A stretch of 64,000 bases of DNA. Source: Bryobacter sp. CoA8 C33 (GTDB lineage Bacteria; Acidobacteriota; Terriglobia; Bryobacterales; Bryobacteraceae). Shown here piece after piece: positions 17,411 to 26,882 of this stretch. Location: contig JAINDK010000050.1 in NCBI GenBank assembly GCA_019931185.1, forward strand, positions 62,001 to 126,000. The letters are read 5' to 3'. The notes under the pieces are model-generated. The model was not told where the DNA came from, ran no database searches, and was given only the letters and a program-made list of their open reading frames with translations. Positions within the stretch are counted from its first letter, which is position 1; each line of letters opens with the position of its first letter. Position numbers and translations under genes: made by a program.

Positions 17411-19610
17411 TTCCCGATGTTAAACCGGGCGTCGCCCGAATGGTGGACTCCCCATACAAGCGCCGGTAAATACCCGCGTTGCGCATCACGCTTTGCACAT
17501 AACCGCGAGTCTCATGAAAAGGTATTGATTCGACAAACTCAGCCGTATCGCGGTACTGGCCCCGCTCGAGCCACTGCGTCACGCGGCCCTTGCCGGCGTT
17601 GTAGCTTGCCAGGGCCTGATCGAGCCGGCCGCCGAGGCTGCTCACCAGATTGCGCAAATAGTACGCACCCATGCGCACATTCACATTCGGATCGAAGAGC
17701 ATCCGCTGGCTATAGCCCTTGATGCCCAGCCGCCGGGCCAGATCGCGTCCCGTCGCCGGCATGATCTGCGCCAGCCCGTGCGCGTTGGCCCGCGAGACGA
17801 CCCTGGGGCTGAATTCGCTCTCCTGCCGGATCAAGCCCGCCAGCACATAGGGATCAATCTCGTGCTGGGCGGCGTAGGTCCACAACGGATCCTTGAACGG
17901 CATGGGATAAGCCAGCTTCAGCAGCGGCATGGTCGCCGGCGTAACAGGCAGATTCACATAGCCAGGAAAAATGCTTTTCACATAACGGATCCCCTGCTCG
18001 GGCGCTCCCCGTCGCGTGGCCATGCGCGCCGCCGCCATCGCCAGCAGATGGGGCTGCCCGGCCTGCCTTGCTTCGTGGCGCAATTCGAGTTCGGCGAAGT
18101 CATAGAGTGCCCCGCGGGCCAGCAATTCGGCCCGGGCCATGCGCCGCCGCGTGGCTTCATTGGGCTCAAAGCTCAAGAAGGGCGCCCCCGGAGGAAACGC
18201 GATCGCCTTGAGCCGAGCCACGACAGCCGGGGCCGCCACTTGCGCCTGCAAGCCTGCTTCGAGCAAGCGCTCGCGGCTCAGTTCAGCATAGAAGTGGTTG
18301 GGGAAAAGCTCGATCACCTTCTGAAAAAAGGCTTTTGCCGCTGCCCGGTCGCGCCGCAGCTCGGCGGCCCGTCCGAGAAAATAGAGCGCACCGGAGGCGT
18401 GTTCGCCCGCGGGCTCAGCCTCGAGATAGGCCTCGAGCTTGCGCTCGGCCTCGCCCCGGCCCAGGATAAACGATTGAACCGCAACCTTCCAGGCACAGTC
18501 CCGTCCCTCGGGCCTTTGAGCGAATTCGACCGCGCAGGTCTCATACAACGGCAGGCTTCGCGCATGGTCGCCAAGCACCCAATACTGGCTGGCTGCATTA
18601 GCCAAGGCTTCCAGCCGGTAATGCGACTGCGGGTGACGCTCGCTCAACTCCCGCATCGCCACCGCCATCGAATCATAAGCGCCCGCCCGTCGCGCCGCCA
18701 GTAAGGCATAAAAAAGCCGTTCGGCATCGGCCTCGGCATTCTCCACCCGCGCTTGGCTCAAGGCGGCATGCGCGGTCGGCTTGCGCAGCCGGTAATCACA
18801 GATGCCGATCTTCACTCGTGCCTGCTCCGTCTCGGCCCCACTCAATAACGGCAACAGTTGCGTGAACTCTCCGCGTGCCCCGGCCGCATCCCCCTGATCG
18901 AGCAGCCGGGTCGCCCGCGCGAGGCGCTCGGCCGGCCGAAGATTTTCAAGGGGCAACATGTTCCGCGCCTCTGCCGCCTCGGCCGTCCTCGGCCAATTCA
19001 CCAATACACTCGCCAAGGCCGCCCGCGCCGCGTCGAGATCGCCGCGGCGCTCGGCAAGGATGCCCTTCCAGTAGGCTGCCTGCGCGGCCGTCATGGCCTG
19101 CTGGTGGCGTTCCAGCAAAGTCTGCGCCAGGGTCAACTCACCTGCTTCCACCCCACACTGCACGGCCAGAAGAGCAGCCCGCCCCTCGAGAGGCGTCCGT
19201 GGCACTTCGAGCACGCGCACACTGTCGGTAAGCGCCGCCGTGCAGTTCTTTGCCGCCTGTGCGGTGCTGGCCGCCATCCAGTCGACGTAATCGCGTATTT
19301 CCCCTAAAGGACCCCGGGCCGCGCGCAATCTTTCGATGGCCCCCGCGCTTGTGTCGCCATGAAACAGCACGAGGCGGGCTAGCGCGCCCTCGGCGTCCTT
19401 GGGGTGCTTCAGTAAGAAGCGCTCGAGGGGGGAGCGCGTCAGAGGACCCGGCTTCTCCCGAAAGGCCTTCGCCAGTGTTTCCAGAGTCTGTCCGGGCAAG
19501 CCCGGTGAGAGAGCCGCGGCTAGCAGAAGACTACGCGACCAGCGGGCCCGGATAATCCGGCCCCATGAGCTGCGGATTATCAATCGCCAAAGTTTCCACA
19601 AGCTCACCAT
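17370..19610 (-). CDS. Soluble lytic murein transglycosylase, Slt70-like
   Basis: 746 residues. A basic hydrophobic N-terminus (RSLLLAAALSPGLPG) suggests export. Residues about 45-560 are a long alpha-superhelix of TPR-like repeats. The C-terminal SLT domain (about 580-720) has the catalytic Glu in RQESEFSP, then GLAQIMPATG, NVRMGAYYLR and ALASYNAGKGRV. It cleaves peptidoglycan to 1,6-anhydro products. The start is uncertain: 19610 overlaps the upstream gene by 80 bases, and only weak alternatives (TTG codons) come before the signal peptide. Confidence 0.88.
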   Translation of the reverse strand: MVSLWKLWRLIIRSSWGRIIRARWSRSLLLAAALSPGLPGQTLETLAKAFREKPGPLTRSPLERFLLKHPKDAEGALARLVLFHGDTSAGAIERLRAARGPLGEIRDYVDWMAASTAQAAKNCTAALTDSVRVLEVPRTPLEGRAALLAVQCGVEAGELTLAQTLLERHQQAMTAAQAAYWKGILAERRGDLDAARAALASVLVNWPRTAEAAEARNMLPLENLRPAERLARATRLLDQGDAAGARGEFTQLLPLLSGAETEQARVKIGICDYRLRKPTAHAALSQARVENAEADAERLFYALLAARRAGAYDSMAVAMRELSERHPQSHYRLEALANAASQYWVLGDHARSLPLYETCAVEFAQRPEGRDCAWKVAVQSFILGRGEAERKLEAYLEAEPAGEHASGALYFLGRAAELRRDRAAAKAFFQKVIELFPNHFYAELSRERLLEAGLQAQVAAPAVVARLKAIAFPPGAPFLSFEPNEATRRRMARAELLARGALYDFAELELRHEARQAGQPHLLAMAAARMATRRGAPEQGIRYVKSIFPGYVNLPVTPATMPLLKLAYPMPFKDPLWTYAAQHEIDPYVLAGLIRQESEFSPRVVSRANAHGLAQIMPATGRDLARRLGIKGYSQRMLFDPNVNVRMGAYYLRNLVSSLGGRLDQALASYNAGKGRVTQWLERGQYRDTAEFVESIPFHETRGYVQSVMRNAGIYRRLYGESTIRATPGLTSGNGESSIGVQPNDK

Positions 19611-21123
19611 GCAAATAGTCTCTCATGTGATTCTGACCCTCGAGGAACTGCATCTGGTAGCGCAGCCGCGCCTCATCAATTTCCTGCTGCAGCCGGGTGT
19701 AGAGGTTCGCGTCTCTGCGCCCAGCCCTTACCGCCTCATCCTTGTAGAGCCGCATCTCGGCCACCTGCACCCGGGCGAAGCGCTGCGCTCTCATGTGCAA
19801 GTCCCGCTGCTCGTGGGACAAGTCATCCCAGTTGAAGCTTCGCTCCGGTATCAGGGCGGTCTGATTTGCTTGGACTGGACCACCCACTGCTCCGGCCGGC
19901 ACCGCCAGAAGCGCTTCGACCGTGGCCCCGGCCTCGTCGACCGGGTTGATTGCACTTGCGATGTTGACCAGACTCGATGTCTGCAGCGCCCGCGCGGCGC
20001 GCATTCCGCCCAAGGCCAGTCCCGCCGCAATCACAAGCGTTTCCACGGCTCCCACCTGGAGCGGCTGCTCTCCTGGCTCAAGGTACAGCAGAGCAGCGAC
20101 TACATCCTGCACCAGGACCGGGAAAAGAAAACACTTACCGGGCGCCGCATCCGGCCTGAGGCTCATGACGTAAGGCGATACTTCTGAATCGCTTCGTACC
20201 GCGACAACCACATCCTTGGATTCGAGCGAATTTTGAAAAGCCGCCGCTTCTTCAAATTCCAATTCAAAGCCAGTCTCGAGTTCCCCGGCCATTCCTCTCA
20301 CGCCTTCGAGACTGAAACGATCTTTCGTTACCAGGAACAATGCGCACAAGGAACAATAAGGCTGGACGGCATCGAGGAACACTTCCTTCCACTCATTGCC
20401 ATCGGTTGCCTGCCGGAACACGCGTAATCCCTGACTTAACTGCAGTCCCAATTCTCGCCGCGCCGCTTCCCTTGTGTTTTCCGCTGTTTCAAGGCGCGTC
20501 TCTTCCCGCACACGGTCCACCATCGGCATAAATTCTTCGTCCCACGAAGCACGTTCACGGGCCAGCCTCTCGGGAATCTCGACGCGCAACCGCTCCGCGA
20601 CCGTCTCCTCGACCCGTGCTGGAAGGAGGACATTTAGTCTTTCCTGTACTTCCTGTTCCACTTTTAGGGGTAACTGCTCCTCAATCCGGGACGCCAATTC
20701 CGTTTCGAGCCGGGCGGTGACTTCCGCATCCACTCTCTCCCGCACAGTCTCCTCTAGGCGTCCGGCCAACTCCGCTGCTACGCGATCCTGGATACGAGCG
20801 CGGAGTTCCTGTTCGACTCGCCGTTCAAATTCCGCATCGAGTGCTTGTTGCTGGTGCTCCGCAAGCCGTGCATGCCACTCCCCGTTCAGCCGCTCCCTCA
20901 AGTCCGATTCGACGCGATGGGCGAGGTATTGCTCATTTGCCTCCGTAAGCTCATCTTTCAAGCACTGGAAGCGCTGTTCGACCACACGGGCAATGTTTTC
21001 TCTCCAGCCGGTTTCCAGTGTCTCGGCGACACGGTCCACATGCAGCTTCCAGGCTGCTTCAAACTGTTCGCCCGCCTGCCGCCGGGCTTCATCAAATAAG
21101 GTGTTCCAATCCGCCATAGCCAT
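19531..21123 (-). CDS. Coiled-coil protein with central GAF-like domain, unknown function
   Basis: 530 residues. About 1-240 is a highly charged helical region with a repeating 'xxLExRVxxELxxR' style heptad pattern, rich in Glu, Arg and Ala. About 245-405 is a beta/alpha region resembling a GAF domain (EVFLDAVQPYCSLCALFLV, CFLFPVLVQDVVAALLYLE, VETLVIAAGLALGG). The tail (about 440-530) is helical again. No signal peptide, span or enzyme motif. It lies between rpoD (109 bases away) and the lytic transglycosylase. A cytoplasmic scaffold or sensor is the most that can be inferred. Confidence 0.78.
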   Translation of the reverse strand: MAMADWNTLFDEARRQAGEQFEAAWKLHVDRVAETLETGWRENIARVVEQRFQCLKDELTEANEQYLAHRVESDLRERLNGEWHARLAEHQQQALDAEFERRVEQELRARIQDRVAAELAGRLEETVRERVDAEVTARLETELASRIEEQLPLKVEQEVQERLNVLLPARVEETVAERLRVEIPERLARERASWDEEFMPMVDRVREETRLETAENTREAARRELGLQLSQGLRVFRQATDGNEWKEVFLDAVQPYCSLCALFLVTKDRFSLEGVRGMAGELETGFELEFEEAAAFQNSLESKDVVVAVRSDSEVSPYVMSLRPDAAPGKCFLFPVLVQDVVAALLYLEPGEQPLQVGAVETLVIAAGLALGGMRAARALQTSSLVNIASAINPVDEAGATVEALLAVPAGAVGGPVQANQTALIPERSFNWDDLSHEQRDLHMRAQRFARVQVAEMRLYKDEAVRAGRRDANLYTRLQQEIDEARLRYQMQFLEGQNHMRDYLHGELVETLAIDNPQLMGPDYPGPLVA

Positions 21124-21232
21124 TCCTTCATGGATTCGATCGCCGGGAAGCCTCCTGCTCAGGATGAATTAAAGACCTGAGAACGCCCTAGGTAAGGTAC
21201 TAAGAAAACCGCTTAAGGCTTGTAGCACCCGG

Positions 21233-22894
21233 TTATTCCTTGTTCTGTTCCTCCAAAAATGTCTTTAGCCGGTAGCTTCTGCTCGGGTGGCGCAGCTTGC
21301 GCAATGCCTTGGCTTCGATTTGCCGGATCCGCTCCCGTGTCACCGCGAAGTACTGTCCGACTTCCTCGAGGGTGTGCTCGCTGCCATCCTGCAGGCCAAA
21401 GCGCATCTTCACGATTTTCTCTTCCCGAGGGCTGAGCGTCTTCAAAACCTCGGCAGTCTGCTCGCGGAGGTTCAGATTGATGAGGGCATGGGAGGGTGAG
21501 CCGATCCGCTTATCCACGAGAAAGTCTCCGAGATGCGACTCATCCTCTTCGCCCACCGGCGTCTCAAGCGAAATTGGCTCCTGAGCAATTCGCATCACCT
21601 TGCGCACCTTGTGCATCGGCAACTCGAGGCGGCGGGCGAGTTCTTCCGTGGACGGTTCCCGGCCCAGTTCCTGCTGCATGATCCGCTGTGTCCGCACGAG
21701 CTTGTTAATCGTTTCGATCATGTGCACGGGAACACGAATTGTCCGCGCCTGATCGGCGATCGCCCGAGTAATCGCCTGCCTTACCCACCAAGTTGCATAA
21801 GTGGAAAACTTGAATCCGCGCCGGTGATCAAACTTCTCGACGGCTCGCATCAAGCCGATATTGCCTTCCTGGATGAGATCGAGAAACTGAAGGCCGCGGT
21901 TGGTGTAGCGCTTGGCGATGGAGACGACGAGACGCAAATTTGCTTCGATCAAATGTTTTTTGGCGACCATCGCCTCGGCCTCGCTGCGCTCGACCACCTG
22001 CAGGGTGCGCTTTAGTTCAGTCGTCGTCGCTCCGGCTTCCTCCTCGATTTGCTGCACGCGCGAAGTTACCTGCTTTAATTCCTTGCGCAAGTCGAGACGC
22101 TGATCGCCTTTTGCGGTGCCCTCCTCGGTCCGCCGCTGGAGACGCGAGATCTCCCATTCGAGCGACTTCAATTGGTCGACGGTTTTGCGCAAGCGCGTCA
22201 CGAACCGGTTCAACAACCATGAACTCAGACTATGTTTGCGGAGTTCATGGGAGGCCTCGATGATCGTCCGCGCGAGCGCGAAACGCAGTTTGCGGTGTTC
22301 CTTCGGCTTCATTCCACGGGAAATGGAGCTCAATTTCTGACGGGTCTGCTGGGCTTTGCGAGCGAGGCGGGAAATCTCTCCGACGCTTTTCAAGAACTCT
22401 TCCTGCTCCGGGCGCGCGGCGTCCTCTTCGATCTCTTCGATCTCTTCCTCGGTAATGTCTCCGTCTGGGCCTCCGCTATCGTTGAGGCTGAGCAAATCGT
22501 AAATCGAGATTTCACCCTGTTCGAGTTCGGCCCCCAACAGGATCACCTCGTTGACGACAAGCGGGGAGCGCGACAGGACCTGAAGCACCGCTTTTTGACC
22601 GCGCTCGATTTTCCGGGCCAGACTAATTTCCCCTTCGCGCGTCAACAGCGGCACGGTGCCCATTTCGCGCAAATACATTCGCACGGGATCGTTAGTCTTC
22701 TCGATCAACTCGAGCGGCTCATCGGCATCGTCCAACTCAGCCGCCGTCTCATCGATAGCCGCTTCTTCGATGCCCAATTCCTGGCCGGGGAAGCCATCCA
22801 CTGTCCCGAGAGAGTCCATCTCATCGAAGCGCCGTATGGCCTCCTCCGCCACCCGCTCAGTCATTTCATCGCCGCTTCTGAAATCCTCTTGCAT
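21233..22894 (-). CDS. rpoD: Primary sigma factor RpoD
   Basis: 553 residues. Region 1.2 [22 protein letters not shown]; region 2 [20 protein letters not shown] with [13 protein letters not shown] (-10 recognition and melting); region 3 [15 protein letters not shown]; region 4.2 [23 protein letters not shown] (-35 helix-turn-helix). An acidic insert (about 150-165, [19 protein letters not shown]) lies between regions 1.2 and 2. This is the housekeeping sigma. It follows dnaG by 79 bases, the conserved primase-sigma arrangement. Confidence 0.97.
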   Translation of the reverse strand: MQEDFRSGDEMTERVAEEAIRRFDEMDSLGTVDGFPGQELGIEEAAIDETAAELDDADEPLELIEKTNDPVRMYLREMGTVPLLTREGEISLARKIERGQKAVLQVLSRSPLVVNEVILLGAELEQGEISIYDLLSLNDSGGPDGDITEEEIEEIEEDAARPEQEEFLKSVGEISRLARKAQQTRQKLSSISRGMKPKEHRKLRFALARTIIEASHELRKHSLSSWLLNRFVTRLRKTVDQLKSLEWEISRLQRRTEEGTAKGDQRLDLRKELKQVTSRVQQIEEEAGATTTELKRTLQVVERSEAEAMVAKKHLIEANLRLVVSIAKRYTNRGLQFLDLIQEGNIGLMRAVEKFDHRRGFKFSTYATWWVRQAITRAIADQARTIRVPVHMIETINKLVRTQRIMQQELGREPSTEELARRLELPMHKVRKVMRIAQEPISLETPVGEEDESHLGDFLVDKRIGSPSHALINLNLREQTAEVLKTLSPREEKIVKMRFGLQDGSEHTLEEVGQYFAVTRERIRQIEAKALRKLRHPSRSYRLKTFLEEQNKE

Positions 22895-22973
22895 AGCTGA
22901 TCCCCCCGAAGAACGCCTGTTTTCGCTCCTTGATTCGCCACTCTAGCAGAAAAGCGCGCCTCGCATGCGAAGC

Positions 22974-24749
22974 CTAGAATACTTGCGTTGCCGCCAGTCG
23001 AGCCAGTTCTTTCTCCCTTTCCATTAGTTTCAGTGCTTCCGCCAAATCTCCCCGCATTTCGGCCTCGCGCACCAACTGCCGCAGTTGCTTGCGCTGCCGC
23101 TGCTGTTGATCCCGTTCGAGTTTGCCGAGACAAGCCCGCAGTTGGGCAGCCGGATCGTCGTGCGTACGTTCAACATCTTCTGTATCGGATGCAAATAGGG
23201 CTGACAATAGGTGTGCATCGGATTCCGTCAGGCTGGCCTGCAATTGCGTGAAGTCAAGTCGCCCTTGCTGCTCGATCTGGCGCAGGGCCGCCGCGAGGAT
23301 CCCGTGGCTTGCCAATTCCGCAAACGAATCCAGGTCCAGAATCGTGTCGGCGTAGTCGGCAACAATCCCCGGATGATGCACGACCAACCGGATCAGCACC
23401 CTTTCGAGATCGGGCAAGGCCTGGTCGATCTTCACGTCAAGGGCGCGCGGTGGCGTCCGGTCGGCCGCGGCCCGGCGGAACTGATCGAGCATCTCGCCCG
23501 GCTCCACGCGCAGATAGCTCGCCATGTCATTGACCACGGCCAGCCGCTCGAGCTTGTCGGGCAGCTTTTGTATGGCCGGCAGGAGAAATCGAAACGCCTC
23601 CATCCTTCCCTCGGCCGACCGCATGTCGAAGCGGCCGCGCGCCCGCTCGGCCAGCCAGTGAAAATAGCCTGGCCCCCGCTCCAACTCCATCCGGTAAGCC
23701 TCGGCTCCATTCGTCTTTACAAATTCATCCGGATCGAGGCCTCCGGGCAGTGAACACACCCGGATTTGCAGGCTCTCCTCCAGCAGAATCTGGATACTCC
23801 TCTCGGCTGCATTCGCTCCCGCCTGGTCCGGATCGAAGTTGACCACAACGCGGTCGGCATGCCGTTTGATTGCGCGCACCTGCTGGTTCGTCAACGCCGT
23901 CCCGCAACTGGCCACCACCTCCTTGACGCCAGCCGCATGTGCGCCCAGCACATCCATGTAGCCCTCCACCAGCACCATTCGCCCGCTTTTGCGGGCTCCC
24001 TCGCGCGCCCGGTGCAGGTTGTACAGCACATGGCTCTTGCGATAGATCGGGGTCTCCGGCGAATTCAAGTACTTCGGCTGATCTTCTGCAAGAGTCCGGC
24101 CGCCAAAGGCAATCACTTTGCCGCTCTCATTCCAAATGGGAAACATCAGCCGGTTGCGAAACCGGTCAAAGTAGCCTGGTCCCTCGGTCCGCCTGAGACA
24201 AAGCCCGGATTCCTCCAGCAGCGGTTCCTCCACGCCCTGCTTCTGGAACAGCCGCACCAGCCCGCCGCCAGGCTCGCTGAATCCGAGCCCAAACTCCTCG
24301 GCCAACTTCCGGCCCACGCCGCGCTGCTTGAGATACTCCCGCGCTGGCTCCCCCCGTGGCCCGAATAATGATTCCTGGAACAGCCGCGCCGCCATTTCGT
24401 GCAAATCCTGCAGGGAAGCTTTCTTGCGGCTCGCCGGATCAAAATCGGGCTTCGGGGCCGGCATCGGAATTCCATTCTTCTCCGCCAGCAGTTTCATGGC
24501 CTCAAAGAAACCCAGACCTTCGATCTCCATGACGAAGGAAAAAACATCTCCGCCTTTGGCGCAGCCAAAGCATTTGAAGAACTGCCGGTCCGCATGCACG
24601 TAAAAACTGGGAGTCTTTTCGTTGTGAAAAGGACACAAGCCCCGGTAGCGGGCGCTTCCGCCCAGCTTCTGCAGGCGCACGTAGTCCCCGATCACGCGCA
24701 CGATGTCGACCGAGTTCTTCAGTGTCTCCTTGAAATCGAAACTGCTCAC
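22974..24749 (-). CDS. dnaG: DNA primase DnaG
   Basis: 591 residues. CHC2 zinc finger about 39-66 (CPFHNEKTPSF ... FKCFGCAKGGD), catalytic core with RFRNRLMFPIWNESGKVIAFGGR, Toprim domain with VLVEGYMD and the metal-binding NFDPDQAG, then a C-terminal helicase-binding region ending in charged helices. It makes RNA primers for replication. Start is GTG at 24749, in a GTGA overlap with the peptidase stop. The C-terminus is short on recognisable DnaB-binding motifs, as is common outside proteobacteria. Confidence 0.95.
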   Translation of the reverse strand: MSSFDFKETLKNSVDIVRVIGDYVRLQKLGGSARYRGLCPFHNEKTPSFYVHADRQFFKCFGCAKGGDVFSFVMEIEGLGFFEAMKLLAEKNGIPMPAPKPDFDPASRKKASLQDLHEMAARLFQESLFGPRGEPAREYLKQRGVGRKLAEEFGLGFSEPGGGLVRLFQKQGVEEPLLEESGLCLRRTEGPGYFDRFRNRLMFPIWNESGKVIAFGGRTLAEDQPKYLNSPETPIYRKSHVLYNLHRAREGARKSGRMVLVEGYMDVLGAHAAGVKEVVASCGTALTNQQVRAIKRHADRVVVNFDPDQAGANAAERSIQILLEESLQIRVCSLPGGLDPDEFVKTNGAEAYRMELERGPGYFHWLAERARGRFDMRSAEGRMEAFRFLLPAIQKLPDKLERLAVVNDMASYLRVEPGEMLDQFRRAAADRTPPRALDVKIDQALPDLERVLIRLVVHHPGIVADYADTILDLDSFAELASHGILAAALRQIEQQGRLDFTQLQASLTESDAHLLSALFASDTEDVERTHDDPAAQLRACLGKLERDQQQRQRKQLRQLVREAEMRGDLAEALKLMEREKELARLAATQVF

Positions 24750-26083
24750 AGCGCACCCAACCGCTCGAAGTAGCGGGCAATGGCTTCGATGCCGCGCGCC
24801 ACGTTCGGCAAATACACCTTCTCGTTGGGGGCATGCAGATTGTCATCCGGCAACCCAAAGCCGCACAGCACGGCGCCGACGCCCAAATGCTTCTGAAACA
24901 AGCCGACGATTGGAATCGAGCCTCCGCTACGGGTGAAGACCGTTGCGACGCCAAATACTTCTTGCATGGCGGCGGCGGCCTCGCGCACCAAGGCATTCCG
25001 GGGGTCAATCACGCTAGCAGCCGCCATGTGCAGGACGCGGAACTCGGAGCGCGCCCCCAACGGCGCCGCGGCCGCGATCGCCCCGGCCAGCAGGCGCGCT
25101 GCCCGCGCCGGATCCTGACCCGCCGCCAATCGCGCGCTCAGCTTCACCACCGCCTCGCAGGGAATCACCGTCTTGGCCCCCTGGCCGGTAAAGCCTCCGC
25201 CAATGCCATGGACCTCGAGCGCCGGCCGGGCCCAGATCCGCGCAAAAAGGCTCTGATTGGGGTCTCCCACGAGGGCAAAAACTTTTGCCTCCGCGCCGCG
25301 GTAATTTTCCTCATCGAACGGCAGCCTCCGCCAGCTCGCCTGCTCTTCGGCTGAAGGGGGCTCCACATCGGCATCGAAGCCATCAATGGCGATCCGGCCC
25401 TGTTCATCCTTCAATCGCGCGAGGATCCGCGCGGCGGCCTCGACCGCATTGGCCACCGTGCCTCCATACACGCCGGAATGCAGGTCTGTCTCCCCCGTTC
25501 TCACGATCAATTCCCCGTACACGATCCCCCGCAGCCCGACGCAGATAGTCGGTAACTCGGGCGCGAACATTTCCGTATCGCAAATGAGGGCCGCATCGCA
25601 GCGCAGACTCGCAGCCTCTTCGGCCACATAGAGCGACACATGGTCGCCCCCCGATTCCTCTTCCCCTTCGATCAGGAATTTAACGTTGACCGGCAGCGGT
25701 TTTCCGGCGCGCAGATAGCGTTCGACGGCCTTGATCAAAATGATCGCCAAGCCCTTGTCGTCGGCCGCCCCCCGAGCATATAAGTTTCCGCCGATCAGGG
25801 TCGGCTCGAAGGGAGGTGTCCGCCACAGCTCAAGCGGTTCGGCCGGTTGCACATCATAATGCCCGTAGCAGAGCAGAGTCGGCTTGCCTTCGGCGTGCAG
25901 CCAATCGCCGACGACGAGGGGATGCCCCGGGCCTTCCACCAGCCTCACATTGTCGAGCCCGGCCTTCTCGAGCAGCCCCGCGCAAAACTCCGCACCGCGC
26001 CGCACCTCAGCGGCCGCATTCGGATCGCTGCTCACGCTCGGAATCCGAAGCCAGTCCCGCAAGTCAGCTAGGAACTCTTCCAT
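24746..26083 (-). CDS. M20-family metallopeptidase (dipeptidase)
   Basis: 445 residues. Zinc ligands and catalytic residues are visible in order: CYGHYDVQP (His, catalytic Asp), RGAADDKG (bridging Asp), EGEEESGG (catalytic Glu and Glu ligand), CDTEMF (Asp), and a C-terminal LHAPNEKVY (His). Domain order fits the M20A/CPG2-like dipeptidase group with a lid dimerisation domain about 200-310. The ATG at 26083 is chosen because GGAGG lies about 5 bases upstream; the reading from 26116 adds 11 residues overlapping the IscU-like gene. The stop overlaps the dnaG GTG. Confidence 0.92.
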   Translation of the reverse strand: MEEFLADLRDWLRIPSVSSDPNAAAEVRRGAEFCAGLLEKAGLDNVRLVEGPGHPLVVGDWLHAEGKPTLLCYGHYDVQPAEPLELWRTPPFEPTLIGGNLYARGAADDKGLAIILIKAVERYLRAGKPLPVNVKFLIEGEEESGGDHVSLYVAEEAASLRCDAALICDTEMFAPELPTICVGLRGIVYGELIVRTGETDLHSGVYGGTVANAVEAAARILARLKDEQGRIAIDGFDADVEPPSAEEQASWRRLPFDEENYRGAEAKVFALVGDPNQSLFARIWARPALEVHGIGGGFTGQGAKTVIPCEAVVKLSARLAAGQDPARAARLLAGAIAAAAPLGARSEFRVLHMAAASVIDPRNALVREAAAAMQEVFGVATVFTRSGGSIPIVGLFQKHLGVGAVLCGFGLPDDNLHAPNEKVYLPNVARGIEAIARYFERLGAL

Positions 26084-26442
26084 GCCGCCTCCAACTGCCG
26101 AACCACATCGGCGCACAAGACCGCCGCATGCTTCGATTCGGCAATCAAACCACCCACGGCTTCCTCCACTTCCGCGGCCCGGATCATCTTCAAATCCTCA
26201 AGGGTCCGGCCCTCGACCAAGACCGTCAGTGCACTCGCGCAGGCAATGGACGCCGTACAGCCCCGGGCGAGAAATCCAACGCGCCGGATCCGGCCTTGCT
26301 CACAGGCCACGGTCAGGCGCACCTGGTCTCCGCACACCGGGTTTTCGCACGCAATCCGGTAAGTCGGGCTTTCGAGTTCGCCCGCATTGCGTGGACGGGA
26401 AAAATGATCGATTAACTTCTCGCTGTACAAGATCAATCTCAT
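26068..26442 (-). CDS. IscU/NifU-N-like iron-sulfur cluster scaffold
   Basis: 124 residues with the U-type scaffold pattern: FSRPRNAGEL near the N-terminus, first Cys in ENPVCGD, second in GCTASIACAS, third in VLCADVV. These three cysteines and the Asp bind a transient 2Fe-2S cluster. No IscS/SufS, HscA or SufBCD gene lies nearby, so partner genes must be elsewhere. Its 3' end overlaps the M20 peptidase start by 16 bases. It is divergent from mutT, with 41 bases between. Confidence 0.86.
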   Translation of the reverse strand: MRLILYSEKLIDHFSRPRNAGELESPTYRIACENPVCGDQVRLTVACEQGRIRRVGFLARGCTASIACASALTVLVEGRTLEDLKMIRAAEVEEAVGGLIAESKHAAVLCADVVRQLEAAWKSS

Positions 26443-26483
26443 TCTCCCCCATTCCCCGCCTTTCGAGATAAGCTATCCGTTTC

Positions 26484-26882
26484 ATGGCGAAAGTGGTTTC
26501 CGTGGTTGCCGGCGTGCTCACACATGGTGGAAAAATCCTGATTGGCCAGCGCAAACGCAACGATTGGCATGGTCTCAAATGGGAGTTTCCCGGCGGCAAA
26601 ATCGAACCCGGTGAAGAACCTGAGCAGGCGCTGGCCCGCGAGCTTCGCGAGGAATTGGGCATCGAGGCGATTGTTGGTGGTCTGCTCCAGCGCTACCAGT
26701 TTCAATACAACGAGCGCCCGCCGGTGGAACTGGTCTTCTACAGCATCACGCAATTCTCCGGCGTCCCGGTCAATTATGAGTTCGAACAGATTCTCTGGGA
26801 GGAAGCGCACCGGCTCCCGGATTATGATTTTCTTGACGGCGACCGCGAGTTTATCGCCTGGCTGGCCCGCCATTTCTCCTAG
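26484..26882 (+). CDS. mutT: NUDIX hydrolase, MutT-like (8-oxo-dGTP diphosphatase)
   Basis: 132 residues, one NUDIX fold. The NUDIX box begins GKIEPGEEPEQALARELREE and continues LGI, a full GX5EX7REUXEEXGU match. The small size, WHGLKWEFPGGK and the C-terminal LPDYDFLDGD fit MutT/NudG-type nucleotide sanitising enzymes. It converges with the next gene, overlapping by 4 bases. Confidence 0.9.
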   Translation: MAKVVSVVAGVLTHGGKILIGQRKRNDWHGLKWEFPGGKIEPGEEPEQALARELREELGIEAIVGGLLQRYQFQYNERPPVELVFYSITQFSGVPVNYEFEQILWEEAHRLPDYDFLDGDREFIAWLARHFS

